Source: Bacteroidia bacterium (lineage in GTDB: Bacteria > Bacteroidota > Bacteroidia > AKYH767-A > 2013-40CM-41-45). Taken from it: DNA of 34,989 nucleotides. The DNA is taken from positions 1-34,989 of the forward strand of contig JADZBN010000176.1 in assembly GCA_020852075.1 (NCBI GenBank). Reading direction: 5' to 3'. The notes below the pieces were generated by a model that saw only the letters and a program-made list of their open reading frames with translations, was not told the origin of the DNA and ran no database searches. The position numbers and the translations under genes are program-made. Shown in pieces: positions 8,897 through 17,166 of this stretch; the stretch's first letter is position 1, and each line of letters opens with the position of its first letter.

Positions 8897-8993
8897 TCGC
8901 GCTTTTCGGGAGCTCTCCATGAATAACGGGACCTTTCATATAAATAACTTTTTTTCCAGTAAAAGAATGGTTAAACTGTCTGATTGCAATTCC

Positions 8994-9479
8994 TTATTCG
9001 GTATATACTGCCGTAAATTCTCCCGACCCCAGGGTCAGATTGCCGGTAACCGGGCTTTTCAGGGTCACGGTAAAATGCCCTTTGATGGTATTGTTTGATG
9101 TATTGTGCGAATCAATAACCAATGAACCGGGATTGCTGTCGTTGGATTCAAACCCGTTTGCGGCAGCATCGGTATATATGAAATGGTTTATCGAAGAATT
9201 GATAACATGGGGACCGGTACTGAGATCATTCAACTCCATATTAATTGTAGATCCGTTTTGATTTTCACCATGGATGGTCAGATCTGTACCTAAATCGGCA
9301 AAGCCCCCCATATCAGAGCACCAATGGCTTCCGTTTACCATAAACGTCACCTGTGCCGGTAATACCCCCGAACAACCTACCGGGTTGTGATGGTCGTTAT
9401 CGTCATTATTCTTTTCGCAGGAACTTAGTGCCAGGAGCGTTATCCCCGCAAAGAATACACAATTTCTGCTTCTGAACAT
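8994..9479 (-). CDS. Small lipoprotein, beta-rich, function unknown
   Basis: This is a 161-residue predicted lipoprotein. The N terminus has a basic start, a hydrophobic stretch and the lipobox LALSSC; the lipidated Cys is followed by an acidic/Asn/His-rich linker (EKNNDDNDHHNP) typical of Bacteroidota outer-membrane lipoproteins. The rest looks like a compact beta domain (VTFMVNGSHWCSDMGG, INMELNDLSTG, IKGHFTVTLKSP, GSGEFTAVY). The pattern of a strand with VNG.W followed by a closing GxFxAxY strand resembles small DUF6252-like lipoproteins, but this assignment is tentative. Two Cys in the mature part may pair. The start is placed at the ATG 9479; the longer frame starts with TTG. It is divergent from acs. 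Confidence 0.68.
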   Translation of the reverse strand: MFRSRNCVFFAGITLLALSSCEKNNDDNDHHNPVGCSGVLPAQVTFMVNGSHWCSDMGGFADLGTDLTIHGENQNGSTINMELNDLSTGPHVINSSINHFIYTDAAANGFESNDSNPGSLVIDSHNTSNNTIKGHFTVTLKSPVTGNLTLGSGEFTAVYTE

Positions 9480-9552
9480 GTGTTGCAAACATCAAATATC
9501 TGAAAATTCCCGTATTACAGTCCCAATAATCAAAAAAAACTGGATGGAATAG

Positions 9553-9560
9553 TATCTTAG
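9553..9560 (+). promoter_or_regulatory. Weak -7 box candidate upstream of acs
   Basis: TATCTTAG, one mismatch to TAnnTTTG, ends 20 nt before the acs ATG, the same distance as stronger boxes at other genes in the window. No -33 TTTG at the usual spacing. Confidence 0.28.
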
Positions 9561-9580
9561 CAGGATAAAATCCCTTTTCT

Positions 9581-11500
9581 ATGGCATTCAGAATTCAGAC
9601 TTTCGAAGAATATCAGGAAGAATACAGGAAAAGCGTCACGGACCCGGAAGCATTCTGGGAAGATAAGGCGAAACATTTCACGTGGAGAAAAAAATGGGAT
9701 AAGGTTCTTGAATGGAACTTCACGCAACCTTCGGTGAAATGGTTTTTGGGTGGGAAACTCAATATTACGGAAAACTGCCTGGACAGGCACCTTGATATAC
9801 ACGGAGAGAGAACGGCCATCATTTGGGAGCCGAATGATACTAAAAAGGATAAAACCCGGTACATCAGTTATGCTGAACTCCACGACCAGGTATGCCGGTT
9901 TGCCAATGTTCTGATCCGTAACGGTGCAAAAAAGGGAGACCGGATCTGCATCTATATGCCCATGGTGCCCGAATCTGCTGTCGCCATCCTCGCCTGTGCC
10001 AGGATAGGCGCCATTCATTCGGTGGTTTTTGCAGGCTTCTCTGCTCATTCGCTCATTGACAGGATCCAGGACAGCGATTGTTCAATAGTAATTACGAGCG
10101 ACGGCGCGTTCAGAGGGGCAAAAGAAATTCCTATCAAAGACATTGTGGATGAGGCCGTAGAGGTCTGCCCTTCCGTAAAGAAAATTATTGTTCTGGAACG
10201 AACCGGTTGCAATATCCGTTTGACGGAAGGCAGGGATCTACTCTGGAAGGATGAAATGAAAAAGGTAACCAACCAATGTCCGGCAACAGAAACCGACTCG
10301 GAAGATATGCTGTTCATCCTGTACACCAGCGGATCAACCGGCAAACCCAAAGGTGTTGTGCATACGGTGGGCGGTTACATGGTATTTATGGCCTATTCCT
10401 TTACCAATGTATTCCAGTATCCCCTGGAACCTGCCCATTCCACACGCCCGGATATTTACTGGTGTACGGCAGATATTGGCTGGGTTACAGGACATTCCTA
10501 CATCATTTACGGGCCGCTGCTTTGTGGAGCCACTACCGTTATGTTTGAAGGCATACCCACCTGGCCCGATGCAGGAAGATTCTGGGAGGTGGTGGACAAG
10601 CACCAGGTCAATATTTTCTATACGGCTCCCACTGCCATCCGTTCCATGGAAGCACAGGGCCTTGGCTATGTCAGGCCCTATTCCCTGGATTCCCTCCGGG
10701 TATTGGGTACGGTGGGTGAACCTATCAATGAAGAAGCCTGGCAATGGTATTACGAAAACATCGGGAAAGGGAAATGTCCCATTGTGGATACCTGGTGGCA
10801 AACAGAAACCGGGGGTATTATGATTTCTCCGCTTGCAGGAATTACTCCTGTCAAACCCGGTTTTGCTACCCTGCCCCTGCCCGGTATTCAGCCGGTACTC
10901 GTGAATCACGATGGAAAGGAAATTACGGGAAACGGCGTTGAGGGCAATTTATGCATCCGCTTTCCCTGGCCATCCGTAATCAGAACCACATACGGTGATC
11001 ATGAAAGATGCCGGCAAAATTATTTTGCCACTTATAAGGAATTGTATTTCACCGGTGATGGATGCAGAAGGGACGAGAACGGATATTACCGCATTACCGG
11101 CCGTGTGGATGATGTGATCAACGTTTCGGGCCACAGAATCGGTACCGCTGAAGTGGAAAATGCAATCAACCAGCATCCCGACATCGTGGAATCTGCCGTA
11201 GTAGGATTTCCTCACCCCATCAAAGGACAGGGCATTTATGCTTTTGTCATCTGCACCAACAGCCAGCATGATATTTCACTGCTGAAGGAAGAAATTCTTG
11301 CCGTTGTAAATAAGATGATTGGTCCTATTGCAAAACCTGATAAGATCCAGGTGGTGGGCGGTTTGCCTAAAACCCGCTCGGGTAAAATATTGCGTCGGAT
11401 TTTGAAAAAAGTTGCGGAAGGCGAAACTTCCAACCTGGGTGATACCAGCACATTGCTGGATCCATCCGTAGTGGACTCCATCCGTACTGGTGCGCTTTGA
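9581..11500 (+). CDS. acs: Acetate--CoA ligase (acetyl-CoA synthetase)
   Basis: This AMP-forming enzyme converts acetate, ATP and CoA to acetyl-CoA through acetyl-AMP. At 639 residues it has normal length. The N-terminal ACAS_N segment leads into the ANL core: A3 loop YTSGSTGKPKGVVH (248-261), the acetyl-pocket and A5 motif WWQTETGG (405-412), the hinge-region SGHRIGTAEVE, and the C-terminal PKTRSGKILRR (596-606), where Lys602 is the conserved lysine that is acetylated to switch the enzyme off in other bacteria. The Trp of the WWQTETGG motif is the usual determinant of a small (acetate) acyl pocket. The ATG at 9581 gives the complete family N terminus (FRIQTFEEYQEEY). A DinB-like gene follows directly and may share its transcript. 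Confidence 0.97.
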   Translation: MAFRIQTFEEYQEEYRKSVTDPEAFWEDKAKHFTWRKKWDKVLEWNFTQPSVKWFLGGKLNITENCLDRHLDIHGERTAIIWEPNDTKKDKTRYISYAELHDQVCRFANVLIRNGAKKGDRICIYMPMVPESAVAILACARIGAIHSVVFAGFSAHSLIDRIQDSDCSIVITSDGAFRGAKEIPIKDIVDEAVEVCPSVKKIIVLERTGCNIRLTEGRDLLWKDEMKKVTNQCPATETDSEDMLFILYTSGSTGKPKGVVHTVGGYMVFMAYSFTNVFQYPLEPAHSTRPDIYWCTADIGWVTGHSYIIYGPLLCGATTVMFEGIPTWPDAGRFWEVVDKHQVNIFYTAPTAIRSMEAQGLGYVRPYSLDSLRVLGTVGEPINEEAWQWYYENIGKGKCPIVDTWWQTETGGIMISPLAGITPVKPGFATLPLPGIQPVLVNHDGKEITGNGVEGNLCIRFPWPSVIRTTYGDHERCRQNYFATYKELYFTGDGCRRDENGYYRITGRVDDVINVSGHRIGTAEVENAINQHPDIVESAVVGFPHPIKGQGIYAFVICTNSQHDISLLKEEILAVVNKMIGPIAKPDKIQVVGGLPKTRSGKILRRILKKVAEGETSNLGDTSTLLDPSVVDSIRTGAL

Positions 11501-11537
11501 TTATAAAACGTCACTACGCTTCATAAAACCCCAACAG

Positions 11538-11987
11538 ATGCCTGTACATCTTCAATCTCTGAATGATCTTTATGTACGTGAGCTTATCCGGCTGGAAGAG
11601 GAAATAAAAGAATACATCCATGATGCAGACGTATGGAAAATTCTGCCGGGTACTTCCAACAGCGGAGGAAATCTGTGCCTGCATCTTTGTGGTAATCTCA
11701 GGTATTTTTTTGGTGCAGTGCTGGGTGGTGACGGATACGTCCGCGACCGTGACGCAGAATTTGGTATAAAAGACCTCTCACGGGAAGACTTATTGAAAAT
11801 AATAAATGAAACCAGGAGCAGTGTTCAAAATACCATTAAAAACCTGTCAGAAGACATAATGGCAAAGGAGTACCCGCTCGTGATTCTCGGAAAGCCGCAT
11901 ATCACGGAGTTTTTCCTGATGCACCTGCTTTCCCACCTTTCGTATCACCTGGGACAGTTGAATTATCACCGCCGGATGGTATCCTGA
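11538..11987 (+). CDS. DinB-superfamily (DUF1572-like) protein
   Basis: This is a 149-residue helical protein of the DinB/YfiT-like four-helix bundle superfamily. The stretch NSGGNLCLHLCGNLRYFFGAVLGG matches the DUF1572-type version of the second helix, where a His normally serves as metal ligand; a second candidate ligand pair lies near the C terminus (MHLLSHLSYHLGQLNYH). This family includes metal-dependent thiol transferases such as bacillithiol or mycothiol S-transferases and many uncharacterised members, so the reaction cannot be assigned. I prefer the ATG at 11538; the longer frame starts at a GTG inside the end of acs and its extra 16 residues match nothing. It probably shares the acs transcript. 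Confidence 0.8.
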   Translation: MPVHLQSLNDLYVRELIRLEEEIKEYIHDADVWKILPGTSNSGGNLCLHLCGNLRYFFGAVLGGDGYVRDRDAEFGIKDLSREDLLKIINETRSSVQNTIKNLSEDIMAKEYPLVILGKPHITEFFLMHLLSHLSYHLGQLNYHRRMVS

Positions 11988-12021
11988 CAGATTACTGCCG
12001 TCCTTTCAGCAGAATTCCACG

Positions 12022-12052
12022 TTTCCAGCACAGTTCTTTCTTTGTATCTTAG
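12022..12052 (+). promoter_or_regulatory. Candidate promoter of the mannosyltransferase-pyrC-DUF4296 operon
   Basis: TTTC (12022-12025), a 19-bp spacer and TATCTTAG (12045-12052), one mismatch in each half relative to TTTG / TAnnTTTG. The box ends 18 nt before the GTG start at 12071, matching the spacing seen at tyrS and nfu. Confidence 0.42.
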
Positions 12053-12070
12053 CCAACCCTGATTCTTCCG

Positions 12071-12817
12071 GTGAGCGACAGCATAATCATCATACCAACC
12101 TATAATGAGAAAGAGAACATTGCCAGGATGATCCGGAAAGTTTTTTCCCTTCCTCACAACTTTCACCTTCTTATTATTGACGATGGATCACCCGATGGAA
12201 CAGCAGATATTGTAAAATCCCTCTTCCCGGAATTTCCTGATAAATTATTCCTTGAAGAAAGAAATGGAAAGCTTGGACTTGGAACTGCCTACATTCATGG
12301 TTTCAAATGGGCGCTGGAAAGAACGTATGCGTTTATCTTTGAAATGGATTGTGATTTCTCACATAATCCCGATGATCTCCTCAGGTTATACCAGGCCTGT
12401 GCGTTCGGCGGAGCTGACGTTGCCATTGGATCAAGATATATCAGAGGTGCCAATGTCATTAACTGGCCCCTGGGCAGGATTATTATGTCATATTATGCCT
12501 CCGTATATGTACGTGTAATTACCGGAATCAAGGTAAAAGACACCACTGCCGGATTTATTTGTTACAGGAGGGTGGTATTACAGACTATACCACTCGACCA
12601 GATTCATTTTATCGGATATGCATTCCAGATAGAAATGAAATTCACGGCATGGAAATATGGTTTTGTTATCCGTGAAGTACCCATCATCTTTACCGACCGC
12701 CTGGAAGGCTCCAGTAAAATGAGTAAAGGAATTTTCCGTGAAGCAATCCTTGGGGTGATTCAGATGAAATGGAAAAGCTGGTTTAGAAATTACTCCAGAA
12801 AAAAAATCTCCGGGTGA
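12071..12817 (+). CDS. Polyprenol monophosphomannose synthase (GT2, dolichol-phosphate mannosyltransferase-like)
   Basis: This is a GT2 glycosyltransferase of 248 residues that probably transfers mannose (or another hexose) from a nucleotide sugar to polyprenyl phosphate at the cytoplasmic face, supplying donors for GT39/GT-C enzymes. Visible signatures: IIPTYNEKENI at the N terminus, DDGSPDGT, the metal-binding region EMDCDFSHNPDDL, AIGSRYIRGA and DTTAGFICYRR, all typical of the DPM1 family without C-terminal membrane helices. The start is GTG at 12071, just after the upstream promoter candidate. Its TGA stop overlaps the GTG start of dihydroorotase (GTGA), so the two are translationally coupled. 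The partial GT39 enzyme at the left edge of the window would be a possible user of its product, but that is inference. Confidence 0.88.
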   Translation: MSDSIIIIPTYNEKENIARMIRKVFSLPHNFHLLIIDDGSPDGTADIVKSLFPEFPDKLFLEERNGKLGLGTAYIHGFKWALERTYAFIFEMDCDFSHNPDDLLRLYQACAFGGADVAIGSRYIRGANVINWPLGRIIMSYYASVYVRVITGIKVKDTTAGFICYRRVVLQTIPLDQIHFIGYAFQIEMKFTAWKYGFVIREVPIIFTDRLEGSSKMSKGIFREAILGVIQMKWKSWFRNYSRKKISG

Positions 12818-14157
12818 AATACAGGCTGATTAAAAATGCCAGAATTGTAAATGAGGGGAAAATTGTCCCCGGTGATATTCTCATTGCCGGTCAGCGGATT
12901 GAGAAGACAGGGCCGGGAATATCACATCCCACTGCAGAAATTTTTGAGGCGGATGGCCAGTTTCTGATGCCCGGAGTTATTGACGACCAGGTTCATTTCA
13001 GAGAGCCTGGCCTTACACACAAGGCAGAAATCCATACCGAATCTGCCGCTGCCGTTGCAGGAGGTATTACTTCTTTTATGGAAATGCCCAATACAATCCC
13101 CAACACACTGACGCAGGATCTCCTTGAAGAAAAATACAGGCTGGGCGCTTCAAAATCCCTGGCTAATTATTCATTTTATATGGGAGTTTCCAATGACAAC
13201 CTGGAAGAGGTTCTTAAAACCAACGGGATGAATGTCTGCGGTGTCAAAGTGTTCATGGGATCATCTACGGGCAATATGCTGGTTGACAGCCGGGATACAC
13301 TGGAAAATCTTTTTTCAAAATGCTCACTGTTGATCGCTTCACATTGCGAGGATGAAACCACCATCAGGAATAATCTGGAAATATTCAGAAAAAAATACCA
13401 GGATAAAATTCCTGTTTCGGCCCATCCTCTGATCCGAAATGAGGATGCCTGTTTCTTATCGTCTTCATTTGCTGTGGATCTTGCCAGGAAATATGGCACC
13501 AGGCTTCATATTTTGCATATCAGCACAGCAAAAGAAACCGGTCTTTTTTCCAATAGCCAACCGTTGGAAGAAAAGAAAATAACCTCTGAAGTTTGTATCC
13601 ATCATCTCTGGTTCGATGAAGCGGATTACAATGAAAAAGGAAATCTGATAAAATGGAATCCTGCAGTAAAATCCGCATCCGACCGGGAAGGACTCTGGAA
13701 TGCTCTCCTTGACAACCGCTTGGATGTTATCGCTACCGATCACGCTCCGCATACACTGGAAGAAAAATCCAGAGAGTATTTGAATGCACCTTCCGGAGGC
13801 CCGCTCGTGCAGCACTCCCTGGTTGCCATGATGGAAAAATATCTTGAAGGGCACATCACACCGGAGCGGATTGCAGAAAAAATGTCGCATGCGGTGGCTA
13901 CCTGTTTCAGGATTAAAGACCGTGGGTTCATTCGTGAAGGATATTTTGCCGATCTTGTCTTGATTCATCCCGATAAACCCTGGACGGTAAATGCCGGTAA
14001 TATCCTTGCCAAATGCGGATGGAGCCCCTTTACCGGGACAACTTTCCGGTCATCCGTTACCGGGACATTCGTGAACGGATATCCGGTGTACTATAATGGA
14101 AGAATAGACAGGGATTATAGAGGGATGCGTATGGAATTTAATGGTATCCGGCCGTGA
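12814..14157 (+). CDS. pyrC: Dihydroorotase
   Basis: This amidohydrolase (447 residues) cyclises N-carbamoyl-L-aspartate to L-dihydroorotate in pyrimidine synthesis. Motifs in order: LMPGVIDDQVHFREPG (52-66), where DxHxHxR is usual in the superfamily; FMEMPNTIPNT; GVKVFMGSSTGNM; ASHCEDE; LHILHISTA; and the ATDHAPHT motif with the catalytic Asp. The first metal-ligand position of HxH is Gln59 rather than His. From memory this DDQVHFRE form is usual in Bacteroidota dihydroorotases, so I still call it functional, but it could be a variant or related amidohydrolase. The GTG start overlaps the stop of the upstream mannosyltransferase by 4 nt, and its own stop overlaps the next GTG in the same way. 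Confidence 0.92.
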   Translation: MKYRLIKNARIVNEGKIVPGDILIAGQRIEKTGPGISHPTAEIFEADGQFLMPGVIDDQVHFREPGLTHKAEIHTESAAAVAGGITSFMEMPNTIPNTLTQDLLEEKYRLGASKSLANYSFYMGVSNDNLEEVLKTNGMNVCGVKVFMGSSTGNMLVDSRDTLENLFSKCSLLIASHCEDETTIRNNLEIFRKKYQDKIPVSAHPLIRNEDACFLSSSFAVDLARKYGTRLHILHISTAKETGLFSNSQPLEEKKITSEVCIHHLWFDEADYNEKGNLIKWNPAVKSASDREGLWNALLDNRLDVIATDHAPHTLEEKSREYLNAPSGGPLVQHSLVAMMEKYLEGHITPERIAEKMSHAVATCFRIKDRGFIREGYFADLVLIHPDKPWTVNAGNILAKCGWSPFTGTTFRSSVTGTFVNGYPVYYNGRIDRDYRGMRMEFNGIRP

Positions 14158-14504
14158 ATTCAGAAAGTATTATCAGAGTTCTTCTTTTCTGCTGCCTGGC
14201 CTATGCATGCGGAAGGGAACAGGCCATTCCTCCCGGTGTTTTGACGAAAGAAGAAATGGTTCCGCTTCTTACCGATATACAACTTGCACAGGCAGAAATT
14301 TCCCTCAGCCAGCAAGCCGATCCCGAAAATCATTCCCTGTCAGATTACCTTATCACTATTTTAAAGCACAGAAAAATATCCGTAGAAACCTATGAAAAAA
14401 GCATCCGTTTTTATTCTGAGCATCCCGGACTTCTGAACGAAGTATATCAGGCCGTGATCATCCGGCTGAACCAGTTACAGGGCGAAGTACAGGCCGCAGG
14501 ATAA
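14154..14504 (+). CDS. DUF4296 lipoprotein
   Basis: This is a 116-residue small lipoprotein of the Bacteroidota DUF4296 family. A short hydrophobic signal ends in LAYAC, making Cys19 the lipidation site. The mature protein is helical: LTKEEMVPLLTDIQLAQAEIS, then a region where the family has Y-x-x-I-x-x-K-H (here YLITILKHRKIS), then YEKSIRFYSEHPGLLNEVYQAVIIRLNQL. Function is not known. In Bacteroidota it is found after dihydroorotase, as here. The GTG start overlaps the pyrC stop (GTGA), so it is the third gene of a coupled unit. It ends exactly where the convergent epimerase gene ends, leaving no intergenic terminator. Confidence 0.85.
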   Translation: MNSESIIRVLLFCCLAYACGREQAIPPGVLTKEEMVPLLTDIQLAQAEISLSQQADPENHSLSDYLITILKHRKISVETYEKSIRFYSEHPGLLNEVYQAVIIRLNQLQGEVQAAG

Positions 14505-15509
14505 TTACCGGCTCTGATATTCCTTTAAAAAAATAGCTGCTGTTTCTCCGATGGATGAACGTACAGGAATAAAATTTACCCCCAGTTCCTTCCGGATTTT
14601 TTCATTTGAATAATACCAGCTTCTTCCTGCATTTCTCACGGTTTCCTTTGTAATGATCGGATTTCCACCCCCGATCAGGTATCGGATATTTTCAAGTCGC
14701 CAGGCAATCTCCGATAAAAAGGGGGTAGCTTTTATAGTTGGCCGGGATTTTCCCAGCCGGTCAGCAACATCATTTAATACGGTCCGGTAATCCAGATTTT
14801 CAGAATTCAGGATGTACCGTTGTCCTGAAATGTTTTTTTTCATAAGCCGGATGGCACACACAGAAACATCCCTGACATCAACAAACCCGGTTGTGTTTTC
14901 GGTATAAAATTTTAATCCTTTCCAGACCTGGGAAAAAATATAGGAGCTGCCTTTCCTCCAGTCTCCCGGGCCTATGATAATGGAAGGATTCACAATTACC
15001 GCATGTAAGCCCTCTTCCATCCCTCTCCAGACTTCCCTTTCTGAGCAATATTTCGAAATGGCATAGCCGGTGTTTCTTTTGGATGTTTTCCAAACATTGT
15101 TTTCATTTACTTCACCTCCCGTTTCGTTCCGGCCTATAGCGGAAACGGAACTGATGAAACAGAATTTTTTGATTCCTTTTTCCAGGGATGCATTAACCAT
15201 ATTTGCAGTTCCCTCCACATTAATTTTCATCATTCTTCTGAAATCCGAAGATTGAAAGGAAATAATACTCGCGGCATGATACACCTCATCAATACCTTCC
15301 AGGGCATCTTCTATCGAAAAGAGGTCGTTTACATCCCCTACCACCCATTCCACCAATTCACGGCGGGAGCCGGCATCCGCCATTTGACGGTTAAATACCG
15401 ACAGGTTGCTCTCCTTTCTTTTCAATGCTCTTACCCCGATTCCTTTACCGGTAAGATCTCTGATGATCCGGGAACCGACCAGTCCGGTTCCTCCTGTTAC
15501 GAATACCAT
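14505..15509 (-). CDS. NAD-dependent epimerase/dehydratase family protein
   Basis: This is an extended short-chain dehydrogenase of 334 residues. The N terminus VTGGTGLVGSRIIRDL is the GxxGxxG NAD(P)-binding loop of a Rossmann fold; GDVNDLFSIEDAL and VYHAASIISF follow in the usual order; the catalytic region has SSVSAIGRNE and YAISKYCSE, i.e. the Tyr-x-x-x-Lys pair; and NPSIIIGPGDWR matches the substrate-domain entry of the epimerase / 3-beta-HSD / dihydroflavonol-reductase-like group. Substrate is unknown; nucleotide-sugar, steroid-like or aldehyde substrates are all possible. The ATG at 15509 is supported by the Rossmann strand starting at residue 2. It is a single gene, convergent with the DUF4296 gene and divergent from tyrS across 106 bp. 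Confidence 0.88.
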   Translation of the reverse strand: MVFVTGGTGLVGSRIIRDLTGKGIGVRALKRKESNLSVFNRQMADAGSRRELVEWVVGDVNDLFSIEDALEGIDEVYHAASIISFQSSDFRRMMKINVEGTANMVNASLEKGIKKFCFISSVSAIGRNETGGEVNENNVWKTSKRNTGYAISKYCSEREVWRGMEEGLHAVIVNPSIIIGPGDWRKGSSYIFSQVWKGLKFYTENTTGFVDVRDVSVCAIRLMKKNISGQRYILNSENLDYRTVLNDVADRLGKSRPTIKATPFLSEIAWRLENIRYLIGGGNPIITKETVRNAGRSWYYSNEKIRKELGVNFIPVRSSIGETAAIFLKEYQSR

Positions 15510-15567
15510 ACGTATGATTCAGGATGCTAAGATGGAAATTTGTTTCGAAGGAACCGAACACTCACGG

Positions 15568-15598
15568 TTTGTACATCGTTTTCACATACTTATCTTTG
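15568..15598 (+). promoter_or_regulatory. Promoter of tyrS (consensus Bacteroidota type)
   Basis: TTTG at 15568-15571, exactly 19 bp, then TATCTTTG at 15591-15598: a perfect match to the Bacteroidota consensus TTTG-N19-TAnnTTTG. It ends 17 nt before the tyrS ATG. This is the clearest promoter in the window. Confidence 0.78.
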
Positions 15599-15615
15599 GC
15601 ACCAAAAGAGGTTGA

Positions 15616-16896
15616 ATGAAGAACTTTGTTGAAGAACTGCGCTGGAGAGGTATGCTTTATGATATGATGCCAGGAACCGAAGCATTATTGAATTCCGGGA
15701 TGATAAAAGGGTATATTGGCTTCGATCCTACTGCGGATTCCCTGGGTGTTGGAAATCTGGTACAGATCATGACCTTACTTCATTTTCAAAAGTCAGGTCA
15801 CAAACCCGTAGCACTTGTGGGAGGCGCCACCGGAATGGTGGGTGATCCATCCGGAAAATCACAGGAGCGAAACCTGCTCACGGAAGATACTCTCCTGCAT
15901 AATCTCAACTGTCAGAAGAAGCAACTGGAAAAATTTCTGGATTTCAATTGTGGGGAAAATTCAGCAGAAATTGTAAATAACTACGACTGGTTCAGGTCAT
16001 TTTCCTTCCTCGATTTTATCAGGGACGTTGGTAAGCATATTACTATAAATTATATGCTGGCTAAAGATTCGGTACAGAACCGCCTTGAATCAGGGATGTC
16101 TTTTACTGAGTTTTCCTACCAGTTGGTTCAGGGTTATGATTTCTATTATCTGTGGAAAAACCACGGAGTCAGGCTTCAGATGGGTGGTTCTGACCAATGG
16201 GGCAACATTGTAACCGGGACCGAATTGATCCGCAGGAAAGATGCAGGAGAAGCTTTTGCCCTCACAACACCCCTGATTAAAAAATCCGATGGATCGAAGT
16301 TCGGGAAATCCGAAGGGGGTAATATCTGGCTCGATCCAAAAAGGACATCTCCCTACCGTTTCTACCAGTTCTGGCTCAATACCACAGACGAAGACGCAGA
16401 AAATTATGTACGGATTTTTACACTGAAAACAAAAGGAGAGATTGATGCACTTCTTGAAGAACACAGGAAGGCTCCACATCAAAGGCTGCTGCAAAAGAAA
16501 CTTGCAGAAGAAATCACCATCCGTGTACATTCAGAAAAGGACTTCATTGCCTCTGTTGAAGCATCGGAAATTCTTTTCGGTAAAGGTACCCCCGACGCAC
16601 TCCTGGCACTGTCGGAAGATGACCTGCTCACGGTCTTCGAAGGTGTGCCCCAGGTTACCATTTCCCGTACAGACCTTGATACCGGTATTAATGTCGTTGA
16701 ATTTCTTTCCGATAAAACCTCCATTTTCCCCTCCCGGGGGGAGGCGCGGAAAATGATCCAGGGTGGAGGGGTACTCCTTAACAAGGAAAAAATTCAGGAT
16801 GTGAATAAGACGGTGGCCGGATCCGATACACTTCGAGGAAAATATATCCTGGCACAAAAGGGCAGGAAAAACTACTACCTGATTATTGTGAACTGA
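15616..16896 (+). CDS. tyrS: Tyrosine--tRNA ligase (class I, bacterial TyrRS)
   Basis: TyrRS charges tRNA-Tyr with tyrosine via tyrosyl-AMP. Length (426) and order fit bacterial TyrRS: N-terminal [70 protein letters not shown], the KFGKS loop (228-232) in place of KMSKS, and a C-terminal S4-like RNA-binding domain from ~350 ([13 protein letters not shown] and LNKEKIQD). The odd point is the HIGH signature: residues 44-47 (15745-15756) read GVGN instead of HIGH/HIGN, so the first His, which contacts ATP in studied TyrRS enzymes, is Gly. All other active-site motifs are intact, so the gene is probably functional. It ends directly against the stop of the small membrane protein on the other strand. 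Confidence 0.96.
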   Translation: MKNFVEELRWRGMLYDMMPGTEALLNSGMIKGYIGFDPTADSLGVGNLVQIMTLLHFQKSGHKPVALVGGATGMVGDPSGKSQERNLLTEDTLLHNLNCQKKQLEKFLDFNCGENSAEIVNNYDWFRSFSFLDFIRDVGKHITINYMLAKDSVQNRLESGMSFTEFSYQLVQGYDFYYLWKNHGVRLQMGGSDQWGNIVTGTELIRRKDAGEAFALTTPLIKKSDGSKFGKSEGGNIWLDPKRTSPYRFYQFWLNTTDEDAENYVRIFTLKTKGEIDALLEEHRKAPHQRLLQKKLAEEITIRVHSEKDFIASVEASEILFGKGTPDALLALSEDDLLTVFEGVPQVTISRTDLDTGINVVEFLSDKTSIFPSRGEARKMIQGGGVLLNKEKIQDVNKTVAGSDTLRGKYILAQKGRKNYYLIIVN

Positions 16897-17115
16897 CTAT
16901 TTTTTACCGTCATCGGTATTTTGTTTGTTCATGCGGTGCAGGAAAAAAGAAATACCTACCACAATTGCCACGGCAAAGAGAAAGTTAATTCCCAGTTGTA
17001 TATAGTCATTGGGCCCAAGGGTACCCATCCTCTGTTTTACAATCCAGAAAGAAATAAGGCTGCCTGCAAGAACAGAAATAAAAATTATCGTATATCTCCT
17101 CCTGTTTGATAACAT
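16897..17115 (-). CDS. Small membrane protein with two helices, unknown
   Basis: This is a 72-residue protein (from the ATG at 17115) with a basic N terminus (MLSNRRRYT), a first transmembrane helix IIFISVLAGSLISFWIV, a short loop KQRMGTLGPNDYIQLG, a second helix INFLFAVAIVVGISFFL and a charged C-terminal tail (HRMNKQNTDDGKK). The Arg/Lys distribution suggests both ends face the cytoplasm. No family was recognised. Two upstream ATGs (17127 and 17148) exist in frame; 17148 lies upstream of a perfect -7 box and is unlikely, and 17115 leaves the usual ~20-nt leader. Its stop abuts the tyrS stop, and it is preceded by a hairpin that ends the nadB operon. Confidence 0.62.
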   Translation of the reverse strand: MLSNRRRYTIIFISVLAGSLISFWIVKQRMGTLGPNDYIQLGINFLFAVAIVVGISFFLHRMNKQNTDDGKK

Positions 17116-17136
17116 AAAAGGTAACATTTTGGGTAT

Positions 17137-17144
17137 CAAAGATA
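17137..17144 (-). promoter_or_regulatory. -7 box for the small membrane protein gene
   Basis: The minus strand reads TATCTTTG, a perfect TAnnTTTG match, with 21 nt between box and the ATG at 17115. No good -33 TTTG at 19-21 bp. It argues against the upstream ATG at 17148. Confidence 0.42.
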
Positions 17145-17166
17145 CCATTTCTTCCGTGCTGGTACG

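Noticed and set aside
10334-10909. 191-residue open frame on the minus strand inside acs (also 9557-10048 minus)
   Set aside because: It lies wholly antisense to a well-supported acs gene, has no recognisable domain and a Gly/His/Pro-rich composition typical of antisense reading.
13465-13968. 167-residue minus-strand frame inside dihydroorotase, and 16090-16530 minus inside tyrS
   Set aside because: Both are shadows of conserved enzymes on the other strand with no features of their own.
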